Below are positions 25,845 through 35,790 of a DNA stretch of 64,000 bases, piece by piece (the first letter of the stretch is position 1; each line of letters opens with the position of its first letter). Below the pieces are notes generated by a model that saw only the letters and a program-made list of their open reading frames with translations, searched no databases and was not told where the DNA came from. Where the stretch lies: the NCBI GenBank assembly GCA_014843695.1, contig CM026390.1, positions 6,333,301-6,397,300 on the forward strand, written 5' to 3'. The position numbers were made by a program, and so were the translations under genes. The stretch is from Archivesica marissinica (taxonomy: Eukaryota; Mollusca; Bivalvia; Venerida; Vesicomyidae).

Positions 25845-26487
25845 GTTAGACTCTTCGTACCTACAATTCCACCTACCGGTAGACTTCGTACCTACAATTC
25901 TTCGTACCGTTATACTTCGTACCTACAATTATCCGTACCGTTAGACTCTTCGTACCTACAATTCTCCGTACCGTTAGACTTCGTACCTACAATTCTCCGT
26001 ACTTTTAGACTTCGTACCTACAATTCTCCGTACCGTTAAACAATTCGTAACTACACTTATCCGTACCGTTAGACACTTCGTACTTACAATCCTCCGTACC
26101 GTTAGACTTCGTACCTATAATTCTCCGTACGGTTAGACTTCATACCTATAATTCTCCGTACCGTTAGACTTCGTACCTACAATTTTCACCGTACCGTTAA
26201 ACTCTTTGTACATACAATTCTCCATACCGTTAGACTTCGGACCTACATTTCTCCGTACCGTTAGACTATTTGTACATACAATTATCCGAACCGTTAGACG
26301 TTTCGTACCTACAATTCTCCGTACCGTTAGACTCTTCGTACCTACAATTCTCCGTACCGTTAGACTTCGTACCTACAATTCTCCGTACCGTTAGACTTCG
26401 TACCTACAATTCTCCGTACCGTTAGACTTCGTACCTACAATTCTCCGTACCGTTAGACTTCGTACCTACAATTCTCCGTACCGTCAT
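25845..26487. repeat. 31-bp minisatellite in intron 2
   Basis: About 21 copies of a 31-bp unit (ttcgtacctacaattctccg then taccgttagac). Left-hand copies are more degenerate than right-hand copies, which are nearly identical from 26330 onward. Confidence 0.95.
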
Positions 26488-26792
26488 AACAGCAATGTGC
26501 GTACATCACTTGTAGCATGTTTTATTAATATTGCTGGCATAGAAACACATACAAATACAGTGCAGTTGAGTTTTAATGAACATGAATATATCTTTAAAGG
26601 GTAAAGTTTGCGGTCGAATATTTGTTTACGTCATCCGTCGATGCAGATGCCGTTAGCAATTATCTTTTTTGTTTCACATATTTTCAAAAATTGTTCACAT
26701 ATTTTCGAAAATATACGAGAAAAAAAGAAAGAAGAAAATTTCCGGTTGTACCAGAACGCACTAAATGTTCCATGCTAGCTATATACACATAC

Positions 26793-27068
26793 CTACGGTA
26801 TATAAGGCATGCATAAATAAACAACCACAAGCTGGACAACAACCGGAGTATGCAGTTGCTGCTCCCTGTTCACAACGTATGGCTGGGCATGCCTTCTTCT
26901 CTGCTTCGCACCTGCTGGGACATTGCTTACAGCATTGATCAGGAGACATTTCCTGTATCTCTTTGCCACATTTTAGAACTGGGCATTTTTTTCTATAGCA
27001 TGAAAAATGACTAGTCCTGCAGCATTCACAGATCGTGCACGGGTCTACTTCATCCACGTAATCTTTTC
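26793..27068 (-). CDS. Exon 2 of secreted VWC-type cysteine-rich protein
   Basis: Follows acceptor tatattttcag (AG at 27070-27069) and ends at the strong donor TAG|GTATGT. The first two bases (GA) complete the Gly codon left open by exon 1. It encodes residues 44-135, and with exon 1 makes a VWC-type domain: C34, then C54-x2-C57-x-C59, C67, C72-P, C77, and C89-C90-x2-C93. A second cysteine-rich half ends GCCPACG. A weaker alternative donor (TGTG|GTTGTT at 26825), also phase 1, would end the exon right after CPAC and remove 11 residues. VWC domains are extracellular and often bind BMP-family ligands or matrix; which applies here is unknown. Confidence 0.78.
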
Positions 27069-27400
27069 CTGAAAATATACAGTTGCAGTTAATCCGTATG
27101 TATCTACAACTTCATAAGTATAACGTCATGTTTTCTCTGAGCTCTTTAACTCGTTCTGCGCTAGCAGGGAAACTAACAGGCAAATAATATTTATATGTCG
27201 TGGAATTTCCTTAGAATTGTGTAGAAATGAAATGAAATTCCATGACATCATTATTTCCAGAGTGTTCAGTCACAAATAAGAAAAAACAGAGTAATACATT
27301 TTCATCTGTTATAATTATTTACCCAATATTTAAGTTAAATTCATAGACACTCACCAATTATTCGCGATGGGCTACATATGTGTTAGTTGTTAGTGTCTTC

Positions 27401-27899
27401 CTCGTGGCGATGGATTTCATCAGGAATGAGGTCTCGAGAGTGATTAATATAGGTTGTAAGAACTAGTTTCTAGTGCTAAATTTGTATAAACTAAATACCC
27501 ATAGACAAAGCAGAACAAACTACATGTATTTGCACTCTAAATATACAGGGGCGGGGAAACGGGTTGAATGGTGGCGTTTTGGCGCCACTAATGTTTCAGA
27601 TGAAGTAGACCCCCTCCCCTACACACACAGATCTTCTCCCAAGCAATACAAATAATTTGCCAAATGAAAAGGTATCCAGCCAATATTGTAACAATTCGAA
27701 TTTTTAATATTAAGAATAAGTAAATCTTGAAGAATAAGAGACAGTTAAATTCCACATTGTCTCTTCTCTCTTCTTCCTCGTCACGATGGATTCCATCCGA
27801 AATGAAGTCTCGATAGCGATTAATCTATTGTTGTTAAAACTTGTTTCGCAATCGAGCTAAATAAATTTGTATAAACTAACGTCCGCGCTTAACATTTTC
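27401..27899 (+). repeat. Left arm of a roughly 500-bp inverted repeat
   Basis: Matches the reverse complement of 30017-30537 nearly base for base, apart from short indels near 27470 and 27609. The arm consists of a type B SINE 3' half (27401-27490), a unique segment with ggggcggggaaacggg and tggtggcgttttggcgccac, and another SINE 3' half (27745-27882). The inner limit is sharp: aacattttc here against gaaaatgtt at 30017. The arms flank about 2.1 kb inside intron 1. Confidence 0.85.
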
Positions 27900-27950
27900 A
27901 ACAATCTACCTACGGTTTTATTGTTGTTATTATACAAAAGATCTATAGCT

Positions 27951-27989
27951 GTCCGATTAGCGCAGTGGTTAGCGCGCTCGCTTCTCACC
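27951..27989 (+). mobile_element. SINE type A head fragment
   Basis: The 39-bp stretch ctgtccgattagcgcagtgg to cttctcacca matches the tRNA-like head of the SINEs at 20365 and 49208. It then stops abruptly in unrelated sequence, so it is a truncated copy. Confidence 0.75.
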
Positions 27990-28036
27990 AAATTTAAAAC
28001 ACTGTCGTTATGTCATACCTTTGTACTTGCAGTCCA

Positions 28037-28610
28037 TTATTTATTATTCTAACACGACCCACCTAATAACATACATACTTGTAGAGTAAAATCTACCTCG
28101 GGTTATTCTGCGATATACCTACCTTGAACTATGCTGCGCGCGCACCGTGTTTTGGCTATTCCATTTATACAATGCGTGTACAGTTTTATGAATGAAAGTC
28201 ACGTGATGTTTGTAAATACTACCGTGGGAATTCGCGGAAGTGAGCTATTTTTAGAATCAGATAATCTCTTGTCCGTCTTGTTTTTCTGTTAAGTAACGTT
28301 TCAGTTACTATTCTGTACAGTTTTATTTGACAAAATAAATAAAATTATTGATCAGTTACAACTTTTGTTCATTTATGCACTAGATTGATATTTTCCATAA
28401 AAATAACATCATCACCCCTTACACGGGAGGACATTTCGAAAGCCAAATGCAGCGGAGTACCACGGCGTTTGAAGAAAATACTCCTTTGATTCTCGTCTAA
28501 AATTATTAGAAGTAAGTCGTGTTAGAATCGAAATAATAAGTATCAACCGTGGTATATCGCAGAATATCGGGTTATTCTGCGATATACCACGGTTGATACT
28601 TATTATTTCT
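28037..28610. mobile_element. Palindromic element with long perfect hairpin
   Basis: Contains a perfect inverted repeat with 36-bp arms (28530-28565 and 28574-28609) around an 8-base loop, atcgggtt. The arm sequence includes gtatcaaccgtggtatatcg. Parts recur nearby: cgggttattctgcgatatac also at 28098, and ttctaacacgac (28045) pairs with gtcgtgttagaa (28516). This suggests a foldback or MITE-type element of about 570 bp. No coding capacity is seen. Confidence 0.6.
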
Positions 28611-28724
28611 TAAATATTGGACTGGTGGCAAAAGGCTAGAGTATCATTATATTAAATCCTACGCGTACATGTACAAAATTAACAATTTTAAATAGTATAT
28701 AGGATATTGTTATATAACGTGTGT

Positions 28725-28850
28725 TTTAAGTAAGATATAAGCCACAAACGGATCCAATATGTAAAATATGGGTACTGTCTTCAGCGCTACGCGCCTCACA
28801 CAGTCCAATATTTTACATATTAATCATTTTCGGCTTATATCCTATACATA
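28725..28850. repeat. Imperfect inverted repeat
   Basis: The segments gatataagccacaaacgg...aatatgtaaaatatgg and ccaatattttacatatt...cggcttatatc face each other around a GC-rich centre (cttcagcgctacgcgcc). Arms are about 45 bp with mismatches. A MITE-like element or decayed hairpin is likely. Confidence 0.55.
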
Positions 28851-29187
28851 CATATAGTCACTGCCTTGTGGTAGATTTTGGAGAACATCATAGAACTATG
28901 ATCAACAGAGCATACACATTACGTCAATCGTTAATATACATTTTAATTTTGCTAGAAGAAGTATAGATTTGTATGAATTCTTACTAACTAGTGTTGAATG
29001 GAATTCACGATTTGAGCACGTGCACTTTCAAACAAACCCTCTCAACACAAGAAATATTGTAATAATAAGTTTTCGGGACTAGAGCGAATCTCAGCTCGCC
29101 CATATGGTTCGTCGGAGGCGAGGGTAAATAAGCTCAATCACATTATCAGCGAATTTCATTGGCGGGGAGTTTGGTTCGCGGACATAG

Positions 29188-29833
29188 ATGCCACTGTGTG
29201 GATGTGAGCAAAGTAATAGTTATCTCCCTTACACCAAAGGTTGCCATTGTGTGTATGTGAGCGAAGTAATAGTTATCTCCCTTACACCAAAGGTTGCCAT
29301 TGTGTGTATGTGAGCGAAGTAATAGTTATCTCCCTTACACCAAAGGTTGCCATTGTGTGTATGTGAGCGAAGTTATAGTTATCTCCCTTACACCAAAGGT
29401 TGCCATTGTGTGTATGTGAGCGAAGTAATAGTTATCTCCCTTACACCAAAGGTTGCCATTGTGTGTATGTGAACGAAGTAATAGTTATCTCCCTTACACC
29501 AAAGGTTGCCATTGTGTGTATGTGAGCGAAGTAATAGTTATCTCCCTTACACCAAAGGTTGCCATTGTGTGTATGTGAGCGAAGTTATAGTTATCTCCCT
29601 TACACCAAAGGTTGCCATTATGTGGATGTGAGCGAAGTAATAGTTATCTCCCTTACACCAAAGGTTGCCATTGTGTGGATGTGAGCGAAGTTATAGTTAT
29701 CTCCCTTACACCAAAGGTTGCCATTGTGTGGCTGTGAGCGAAGTTATAGTTATCTCCCTTACACCAAAGGTTGCCATTGTGTGGATGTGAGCGAAGTTAT
29801 AGTTATCTCCCTTACACCAAAGGTTGCCATTCG
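29188..29833. repeat. 53-bp minisatellite in intron 1
   Basis: About 12 copies of a 53-bp unit (tagttatctcccttacacca, aaggttgccattgtgtg, tatgtgagcgaagtaa). Copies are more than 90% alike. It lies in the spacer between the arms of the inverted repeat. Confidence 0.95.
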
Positions 29834-30016
29834 GTATCTTCTTAGGCTATACTGGTATATTATATAATATTATATCTGTTGAATGGCACATATTATTTAA
29901 AATCATTTCGTTTAACTTAATGCTTATATCATGAGTTAATATCTTGCTTATGTTTATCATTTGTTTATGTCATTGCATCAACTTTATGGTTAGCTTATAC
30001 ACGTTTATTTTAGCTC

Positions 30017-30537
30017 GAAAATGTTAAGCGCGGACGTTAGTTTATACAAATTTATTTAGCTCGATTGCGAAACAAGTTTTAACAACAATAGATTAATCGC
30101 TATCGAGACTTCATTTCGGATGGAATCCATCGTGACGAGGAAGAAGAGAGAAGAGACAATGTGGAATTTAACTGTCTCTTATTCTTCAAGATTTACTTAT
30201 TCTTAATATTAAAAATTCGAATTGTTACAATATTGGCTGGATACCTTTTCATTTGGCAAATTATTTGTATTGCTTGGGAGAAGATCTGTGTGTGTAGGGG
30301 ATGGAGATCTACTTCATCTGAAACATTAGTGGCGCCAAAACGCCACCATTCAACCCGTTTCCCCGCCCCTGTATATTTAGAGTGCAAATACATGTAGTTT
30401 GTTCTGCTTTGTCTATGGGTATTTAGTTTATACAAATTTAGCACTATTTTTTTTTTAGCTCTATTAGGAAACTAGTTCTAACAACTTATATTAATCACTC
30501 TCGAGACCTCATTCCTGATGGAATCCATCGCCACGAT
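30017..30537 (-). repeat. Right arm of the roughly 500-bp inverted repeat
   Basis: Reverse-oriented counterpart of 27401-27899. It carries the same two SINE 3' fragments and the same middle segment, with an extra A-rich tract near 30448 that the left arm lacks. The high identity suggests a recent inverted duplication or the long ends of a foldback element. Confidence 0.85.
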
Positions 30538-30683
30538 GGAGAGAGAACTTTATGTTTGCTTTTGCATGTTTGAATGTATAATATGTGGTGTAGTCTTGTA
30601 TAAATGAGGAAATAAAGAATATAATTATATATATATATATTGGGGAGGTAAAACTAACCTCCGTCACAATGTTGGGATAATGT

Positions 30684-30800
30684 GCCAGCTTCGCTAGTTC
30701 AAAGGGTGTATTGTCAGCTTCGCTAGTTCAAAGGGTGTATTGTCAGCTTCGCTAGTTCAAAGGGTGTATTGTCAGCTTCGCTAGTTCAAAGGGTGTATTC
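30684..30800. repeat. 29-bp repeat, four copies
   Basis: Four copies of gtcagcttcgctagttcaaa plus gggtgtatt, spaced 29 bp. An attccattcat motif follows at 30798 and 30838. Confidence 0.95.
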
Positions 30801-30971
30801 CATTCATAGAATGTAGTACGTGACGTTCAACGCGTATATTCCATTCATAAGCTGCAGTACTAATTAATATCTGTAAGAGTTATGTATTAATTCGTAGCAT
30901 GTGTTCTATACGTGTGGATATATTGTGGACGGTGTTAAAGCATGTTTCTACTGCACAGCTGTTGATACTTT

Positions 30972-31263
30972 GTACAAGTCTGTATTCATTCAGTGAATAG
31001 TTCAAGTCTGTATTCATTCAGTGAATAGTTCAAGTATGTATTCATTCAGTGAATAGTTCAAGTCTGTATTCATTCAGTGAATAGTTCAAGTATGTATTCA
31101 GTCAGTGAATAGTTCAAGTCTGTATTCATTCAGTGAATAGTTCAAGTATGTATTCATTCAGTGAATAGTTCAAGTCTGTATTCATTCAGTGAATAGTTCA
31201 AGTCTGTATTCATTCAGTGAATAGTTCAAGTCTGTATTAATTCAGTGATTCGTTCAAGTCTGT
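30972..31263. repeat. 28-bp minisatellite, about 10 copies
   Basis: Head-to-tail copies of agttcaagtctgtattcatt plus cagtgaat with rare changes (caagtatg, attaattc). The last copy is degenerate. Confidence 0.95.
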
Positions 31264-31299
31264 CTAAAAGGAATTATATAGATCTTTTAAATTTAAATT

Positions 31300-31462
31300 A
31301 AAACTTATTTATTTTACAACGATTGAGAAACAAGCTTTTACAACTTATATTAATCACTCTCGTTGGCTCGGGTGAAAGCGTAAATGTGGGAGGAAACCGG
31401 AGTCCCCGGAGAAATCCCACCTGTCCGATCTGGCGACCACCGTACCATCTCACATACTTCTT
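31300..31462 (-). mobile_element. SINE type A, 3' part, reversed
   Basis: Reading the minus strand, aagtatgtgagatggtac, cgccagatcggacaggtgg and ctccggtttcctcccac match the SINEs at 20365 and 49208. The tRNA head is missing; in its place are minisatellite-like bases, an AT run and the 46-bp array. Confidence 0.85.
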
Positions 31463-31476
31463 GTACCATACTCCAC

Positions 31477-31500
31477 ATATATATATATATATATATATAT
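31477..31500. repeat. (AT)n microsatellite
   Basis: About 12 AT dinucleotides between the truncated SINE and the 46-bp array. A shorter AT run is at 30628-30648. Confidence 0.95.
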
Positions 31501-32866
31501 GGCGAGTGGAGTTGTACAAAGTAGAGTGTGGTACAAGAAGTATGGGTACCAGTGGAGTTGTGCACAGTGGAGTGTGGTACGAGAAGTATGGATACAAGTG
31601 GAGTTGTACACAGTGGAGTGTGATACGAGAAGTATGGGTACGAGTGGAGTTGTACACAGTGGCGTGTGGTACAAGAAGCATGGATACGAGTGGAGTTGTA
31701 CACAGTGGCGTGTGGTACAAGAAGTATGGATACGAGTGGAGTTGTACACAGTGGAGTGTGGTACAAGTAGTATGGATACGAGTGGAGTTGTACACAGTGG
31801 CGTGTGGTACAAGAAGTATGGATACGAGTGGAGTTGTACACAGTGGCGTGTGGTACACGAAGCATGGATACGAGTGGAGTTGTACACAGTAGAGTGTGGT
31901 ACAAGAAGTATGGATACGAGTGGAGTTGTACACAGTGGAGTGTGGTACGAGACGTATGGATACGAGTGGAGTTGTACACAGTGGCGTGTGGTACAAGAAG
32001 TATGGATACGAGTGGAGTTGTACACAGTGGAGTGTGGTACAAGAAGTATAGATACGAGTGGAGTTGTACACAGTGGAGTGTGGTACAAGAAGTATGGATA
32101 CGAGTGGAGTTGTACACAGTGGAGTGTGGTACAAGAAGTATAGATACGAGTGGAGTTGTACACAGTGGAGTGTGGTACAAGAAGTATGGATACGAGTGGA
32201 GTTGTACACAGTGGAGTGTGGTACAAGAAGTATGGATACGTGTGGAGTTGTTCACAGTGGCGTGTGGTACAAGAAGTATAGATACGAGTGGAGTTGTACA
32301 CAGTGGCGTGTGGTACAATAAGTATAGATACGAGTGGAGTTGTACACAGTGGCGTGTGGTACAAGAAGCATGGATACGAGTGGAGTTGTACACAGTGGAG
32401 TGTGGTACAAGAAGTATGGATACGAGTGGAGTTGTACACAGTGGAGTGTGGTACAAGAAGCATGGATACGTGTGGAGTTGTACACAGTGGAGTGTGGTAC
32501 AAGAAGCATGGATACGTGTGGAGTTGTACACAGTGGCGTGTGGTACAAGAAGCATGGGTACGTGTGGAGTTGTACACAGTGGCGTGTGGTACAAGAAGCA
32601 TGGATACGAGTGGAGTTGTACACAGTGGAGTGTGGTACAAGAAGTATAGATACGAGTGGAGTTGTACACAGTGGAGTGTGGTACGAGACGTATAGGTACG
32701 AGTGGAGTTGTACACAGTGGAGTGTGGTACAAGAAGCATGGATACGTGTGGAGTTGTACACAGTGGAGTGTGGTACAAGAAGCATGGATACGTGTGGAGT
32801 TGTACACAGTGGAGTGTGGTACAAGAAGTATGGATACGAGTGGAGTTGTACACAGTGGAGTGTGGC
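31501..32866. repeat. 46-bp minisatellite in intron 1
   Basis: About 30 copies of a 46-bp unit (gagtggagttgtacacagtg, then gagtgtggtacaagaagtat, then ggatac). Variable sites are gAg/gCgtgtgg, aaGTat/aaGCat and ggAtac/ggGtac. An inverted partial unit (cttcttgtaccatactccac) lies on the other side of the AT run at 31458-31477. Frames are open by accident of low stop content. Confidence 0.95.
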
Positions 32867-33336
32867 ATAAGACGCTAATAAGCAGCGGAAGAGTGCTCGT
32901 ATGAAAAACAACAACAACAAAATTAATCATTTTAATAATTATACATTACGGCTTTAGAATACACACATGCTGTGGCCAAGGTTGCGGTCACACATACACT
33001 CTCGCCGCAACAACTAAACAACGAGCGAAACAAGAACTCTGGTCCTTTGTGCTGAACTCGCATATCCCCTTATTCGGACAGAATATTATTCAAGTGTCAT
33101 TTAATTATCTTAAATAATAAAAAAAAGTTATTAAGAAAGGAAGGAACTATTTCTTCGCTATTGTGAATCAATTACCTTTATAATATCACAGCAAACAATT
33201 CTAGAACAACACGAATAATTGTGAACATCAATTCTTCATAACTTTTATTATTTGTAAGGATTATTAAACATTCAAAACATCGGATATCAATAGACATACA
33301 CCTTTAAGAATAATGTATTTAAAATGACATGTTGTG

Positions 33337-33572
33337 GAAGTCGTGATAGCGCAGTGGTAGCGCATTCGCTTCAGGTGCAAAATGTCCGGAGTTCGAGCCC
33401 CGCTGGAGCAGTTACGATTGTGCCCTTAGGCAAGGCATTTAAATTCCACATTGCCTCTTCTCTCTCCCTCGTGGTGATGGATTCCATCAGGAATGAGGTC
33501 TCGAGAGTGATTAACATAAGTTGAAAGAACTTGTTTCGCAATCGAGCTAAAATAAATTTGTATAAACTAAAC
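33337..33572 (+). mobile_element. SINE, type B (tRNA-headed), full-length copy
   Basis: The head is gtcgtgatagcgcagtggta with an A-box-like tagcgcagtgg, and a B-box-like gagttcgagcc follows about 50 bp later. The body has tgcccttaggcaaggcattt, resembling the central domain seen in many animal SINEs, and gatggattccatcaggaatg. The 3' end is gcaatcgagctaaaataaat. The 3' halves recur at 27401, 27745, 30017 and 30435. The type A SINE shares a similar 3' end (cttgtttcgcaatcg), which suggests that both use the same partner LINE. Confidence 0.82.
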
Positions 33573-33682
33573 ATGTTGTGCTGCTGAACATTTAGATGGG
33601 GTTGTTAAGAATATCTTTAAAATAAAAATGTATTTATAAACTTGTGTAGATTATAGTTTTATCTTATAGTTATTTGACTTAC

Positions 33683-33812
33683 CCACTTCAAATATTATCC
33701 CGTGTCTAATGCATGTGTTTTTAGGGATTTTCAGCACCCCTCCGTTTGCCTCGATATCACAAATACGCATTGTGAATATCACAACCACTATCAAAAAATA
33801 TATAAGCTTCAT
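33683..33812 (-). CDS. Exon 1 of secreted VWC-type protein: start codon and signal peptide
   Basis: ATG at 33812-33810 opens 43 codons and one extra base before donor GG|GTAAGT (intron from 33682). The product begins MKLIYFLIVVVIF, a basic residue followed by a hydrophobic stretch, then MRICDIEANGG, a good signal peptide with likely cleavage near residue 22. The end carries the first cysteine of a VWC domain (TCIRHGIIFEV), which continues into exon 2 as GKDYVDEVDPCTIC, matching C...G..Y..G......C.xC. Split phase (G + GA) and domain register agree across the 6.6-kb intron. A TATA box lies 77 bp upstream. Confidence 0.75.
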
Positions 33813-33888
33813 TATTTTGTATGATTTTAGTTAGTACTTTGTTGACGGCTCTTGTATTTGGGAGTGATATTCAAAGCCGGCTTACGTG

Positions 33889-33897
33889 TATTTATAC
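33889..33897 (-). promoter_or_regulatory. TATA box of the VWC gene
   Basis: On the minus strand this reads GTATAAATA, in the context gtagtataaatacacg. It lies 77 bp above the ATG, so transcription would start near 33860 with a 5' leader of about 50 bases. The position relative to the start codon supports exon 1 being the true first exon. Confidence 0.6.
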
Positions 33898-34097
33898 TAC
33901 GTTAAATAACAAAATGCATAGCGCCCTTAATTTCCATTTATTTCGTTCCTCCTAGCGACAATAGAAAATTGCTATTTCAGTTTATACACATTTATATGAG
34001 ATTATTGAGATATTGCGTACAATATAGTGTCACTTTAAAAATAGTGCATATGTGGGGTGATCTGTTCCAGTCCAAATCTACTTAGGGGGATAACCTC

Positions 34098-34656
34098 CTC
34101 CACATGGAACGCCCCCTGGACCTCCGCATATATCCCCACATGTGCCTCTGCTGGATATCTGCATGGAACTCCGCATATATCCCCACATGTGCCTCTGCTG
34201 GATCTCTGCATGGACCTCCGCATATATCCCCACATGTGCCTCTGCTGGATCTCTGCATGGAACTCCGCATATATCTCCACATGTGCCTCTGCTGGATCTC
34301 TGCATGGAACTCCGCATATATCCTCCACATGTGCCTCTGCTGGATCTCTGCATGAACCTCCGCATATATCTCCACATGTGCCTCTGCTGGATCTCTGCAT
34401 GGAACTCCGCATATATCCCCACATGTGCCTCTGCTGGATCTCTGCATGGAACTCCGCATATATCTCCACATGTGCCTCTGCTGGATCTCTGCATGGACCT
34501 CCGAATATATCCCCACATGTGCCTCTGCTGGATCTCTGCATGGACCTCCGAATATATCCCCACATGTGCCTATGCTGGATCTCTGCATGGACCTCCGCAT
34601 ATATCCCCACATGTGCCTCTGCTGGATCTCTGCATGGAACTCCGCATGGCTTGTCC
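34098..34656. repeat. 47-bp minisatellite
   Basis: About 12 copies of a 47-bp unit (ctctgcatggacctccgcat, atatccccacatgtgcctct, gctggat). Variation is limited to ggAcct/ggAact and tcCcc/tcTcc. One copy has an extra base near 34322. It lies upstream of the VWC gene promoter. Confidence 0.95.
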
Positions 34657-34743
34657 AATAAATAATAGAGCTGTACGTTGTGTAGAAGTTGTACAGACAA
34701 CGTGGAATCAATCTTGTCGAAAGTGAACATTCTCAGTATAATA

Positions 34744-34932
34744 CTGTCTACATCCGTTATGTCGAATTCCGTCCGACCGAACACAATATAACCGAAGTTT
34801 GACTTAACGAAATTCGATATAAACGGAGCCAGTTATATGTACACTGATAGTGTCTGAAACGGGATTTTGATCCGACTTCGAGATAACCGGAGAATTCGAC
34901 ATAACCGACTTTCACATAACGGTTGTAGACTG
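34744..34932. mobile_element. pogo/Tigger-like MITE (189 bp)
   Basis: Terminal inverted repeats: left ctgtctacatccgttatgtc; right end, reversed, cagtctacaaccgttatgtg. Both ends are flanked by TA, the target-site duplication of Tc1/mariner-pogo elements. The interior has repeated ataaccga/ttcgacataa motifs typical of Tigger-like ends. There is no coding capacity. Confidence 0.72.
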
Positions 34933-35412
34933 TATGTGCAAAACAGCTGGGTGGATGAACATGTGATATGGTGTATAGAGGCATACGACTCAATTAGAAT
35001 ACTTAATTACATGCTATCGATCTTGGAGAAAAACATTTCATACGAATCAGCATGGCATAAACTGTATGATATAGATATTGAGTATTCGATCATTTATGTC
35101 AACATCTTTGATTGAAAAATATGTTGTTTTGTTTATACAAACAAGCTGTTGATATTATACGTCTTTACTTTTAATTCACTCTTATTTTCCAAAAGGAAAT
35201 AGGTGGGTCTTGAAATCAAGTACATGTACATAGTGTATTTCCAAACAACTTAGAAGAAACAGTTTGACGGCTTATGCACATGGATATAGAAACGCATTGT
35301 ATGACTATGACGAAAATATAACTTTCAATAACATTCGTCATTTAAACTGACAATTCTAGCATTTCTGTTGTTCCGGTCGTAATTGATGGAACTCATTTTC
35401 TTGGCTGGCCCC
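34933..35412. other. Intergenic sequence, nothing recognised
   Basis: AT-rich single-copy-looking sequence. A short open frame covers 34933-35115 but has no recognisable product or splice context. Confidence 0.4.
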
Positions 35413-35570
35413 GAGGTTATAAAACTTTTTTGATCTCAGCTCAAAACTCGACTCAAAGCTCAAAATTCAAACTCACTGGAGTTTTGAGACAGAATCGTAG
35501 GTTATAAAACTGTTTGAGACTGTACTCAGTTGAACATGAGATCATGCTCAAATGAGTTAAACTCTTTCGT
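35413..35570. repeat. Element related to the 25435 MITE
   Basis: Contains gaggttataaaacttttt at 35413 and taggttataaaactgtttga at 35500 as direct copies, with ctcaaaactcgactc-type repeats between. It shares its starting motif with the inverted-repeat element at 25435-25570 but lacks a clear inverted end. Confidence 0.45.
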
Positions 35571-35665
35571 ATGGAGGCTTAAAAAGCCATAACCGGAAGC
35601 GTCACGCATCGTCTGCGCACAGCATCCGAGTTATCCGGGGTTTAGTATTCCAGGTAAGATGAATT

Positions 35666-35766
35666 GGGTGTACCATAAAAATGGACAAAACGACACCTAC
35701 CTAGCTTGATTATATATCAAATATGAAGACAGAAAATGGTTTGTGGCAAGCTGTAACGGGTAGCTA
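35666..35766 (+). repeat. Left inverted end of candidate DNA transposon
   Basis: Begins gggtgtacca, then atggacaaaacgacaccta at 35681 and ttgtggcaagc at 35741. The reverse complement of 44628-44728 has the same landmarks in the same order and nearly the same spacing: gggtgtacca, atggacaaaacggcaccta (44716 back to 44698), ttgtggcaagc (44656 back to 44646). The outermost base is not certain and I see no target-site duplication. Confidence 0.65.
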
Positions 35767-35790
35767 ATAGGTCTGCTGAGCCGTTTCCAT

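Noticed and set aside
27473..30444. Matching short frames in the two inverted-repeat arms as a conserved small protein
   Set aside because: The identity is explained by the inverted duplication of SINE-containing DNA, and downstream indels break the frame differently in each arm.
31350..32930. 526-codon minus-strand frame in the 46-bp array
   Set aside because: It runs through a minisatellite and a SINE; several overlapping frames are equally open.
34035..34784. 249-codon minus-strand frame upstream of the VWC gene
   Set aside because: It is composed almost entirely of the 47-bp minisatellite, with no domain and no transcript signals.
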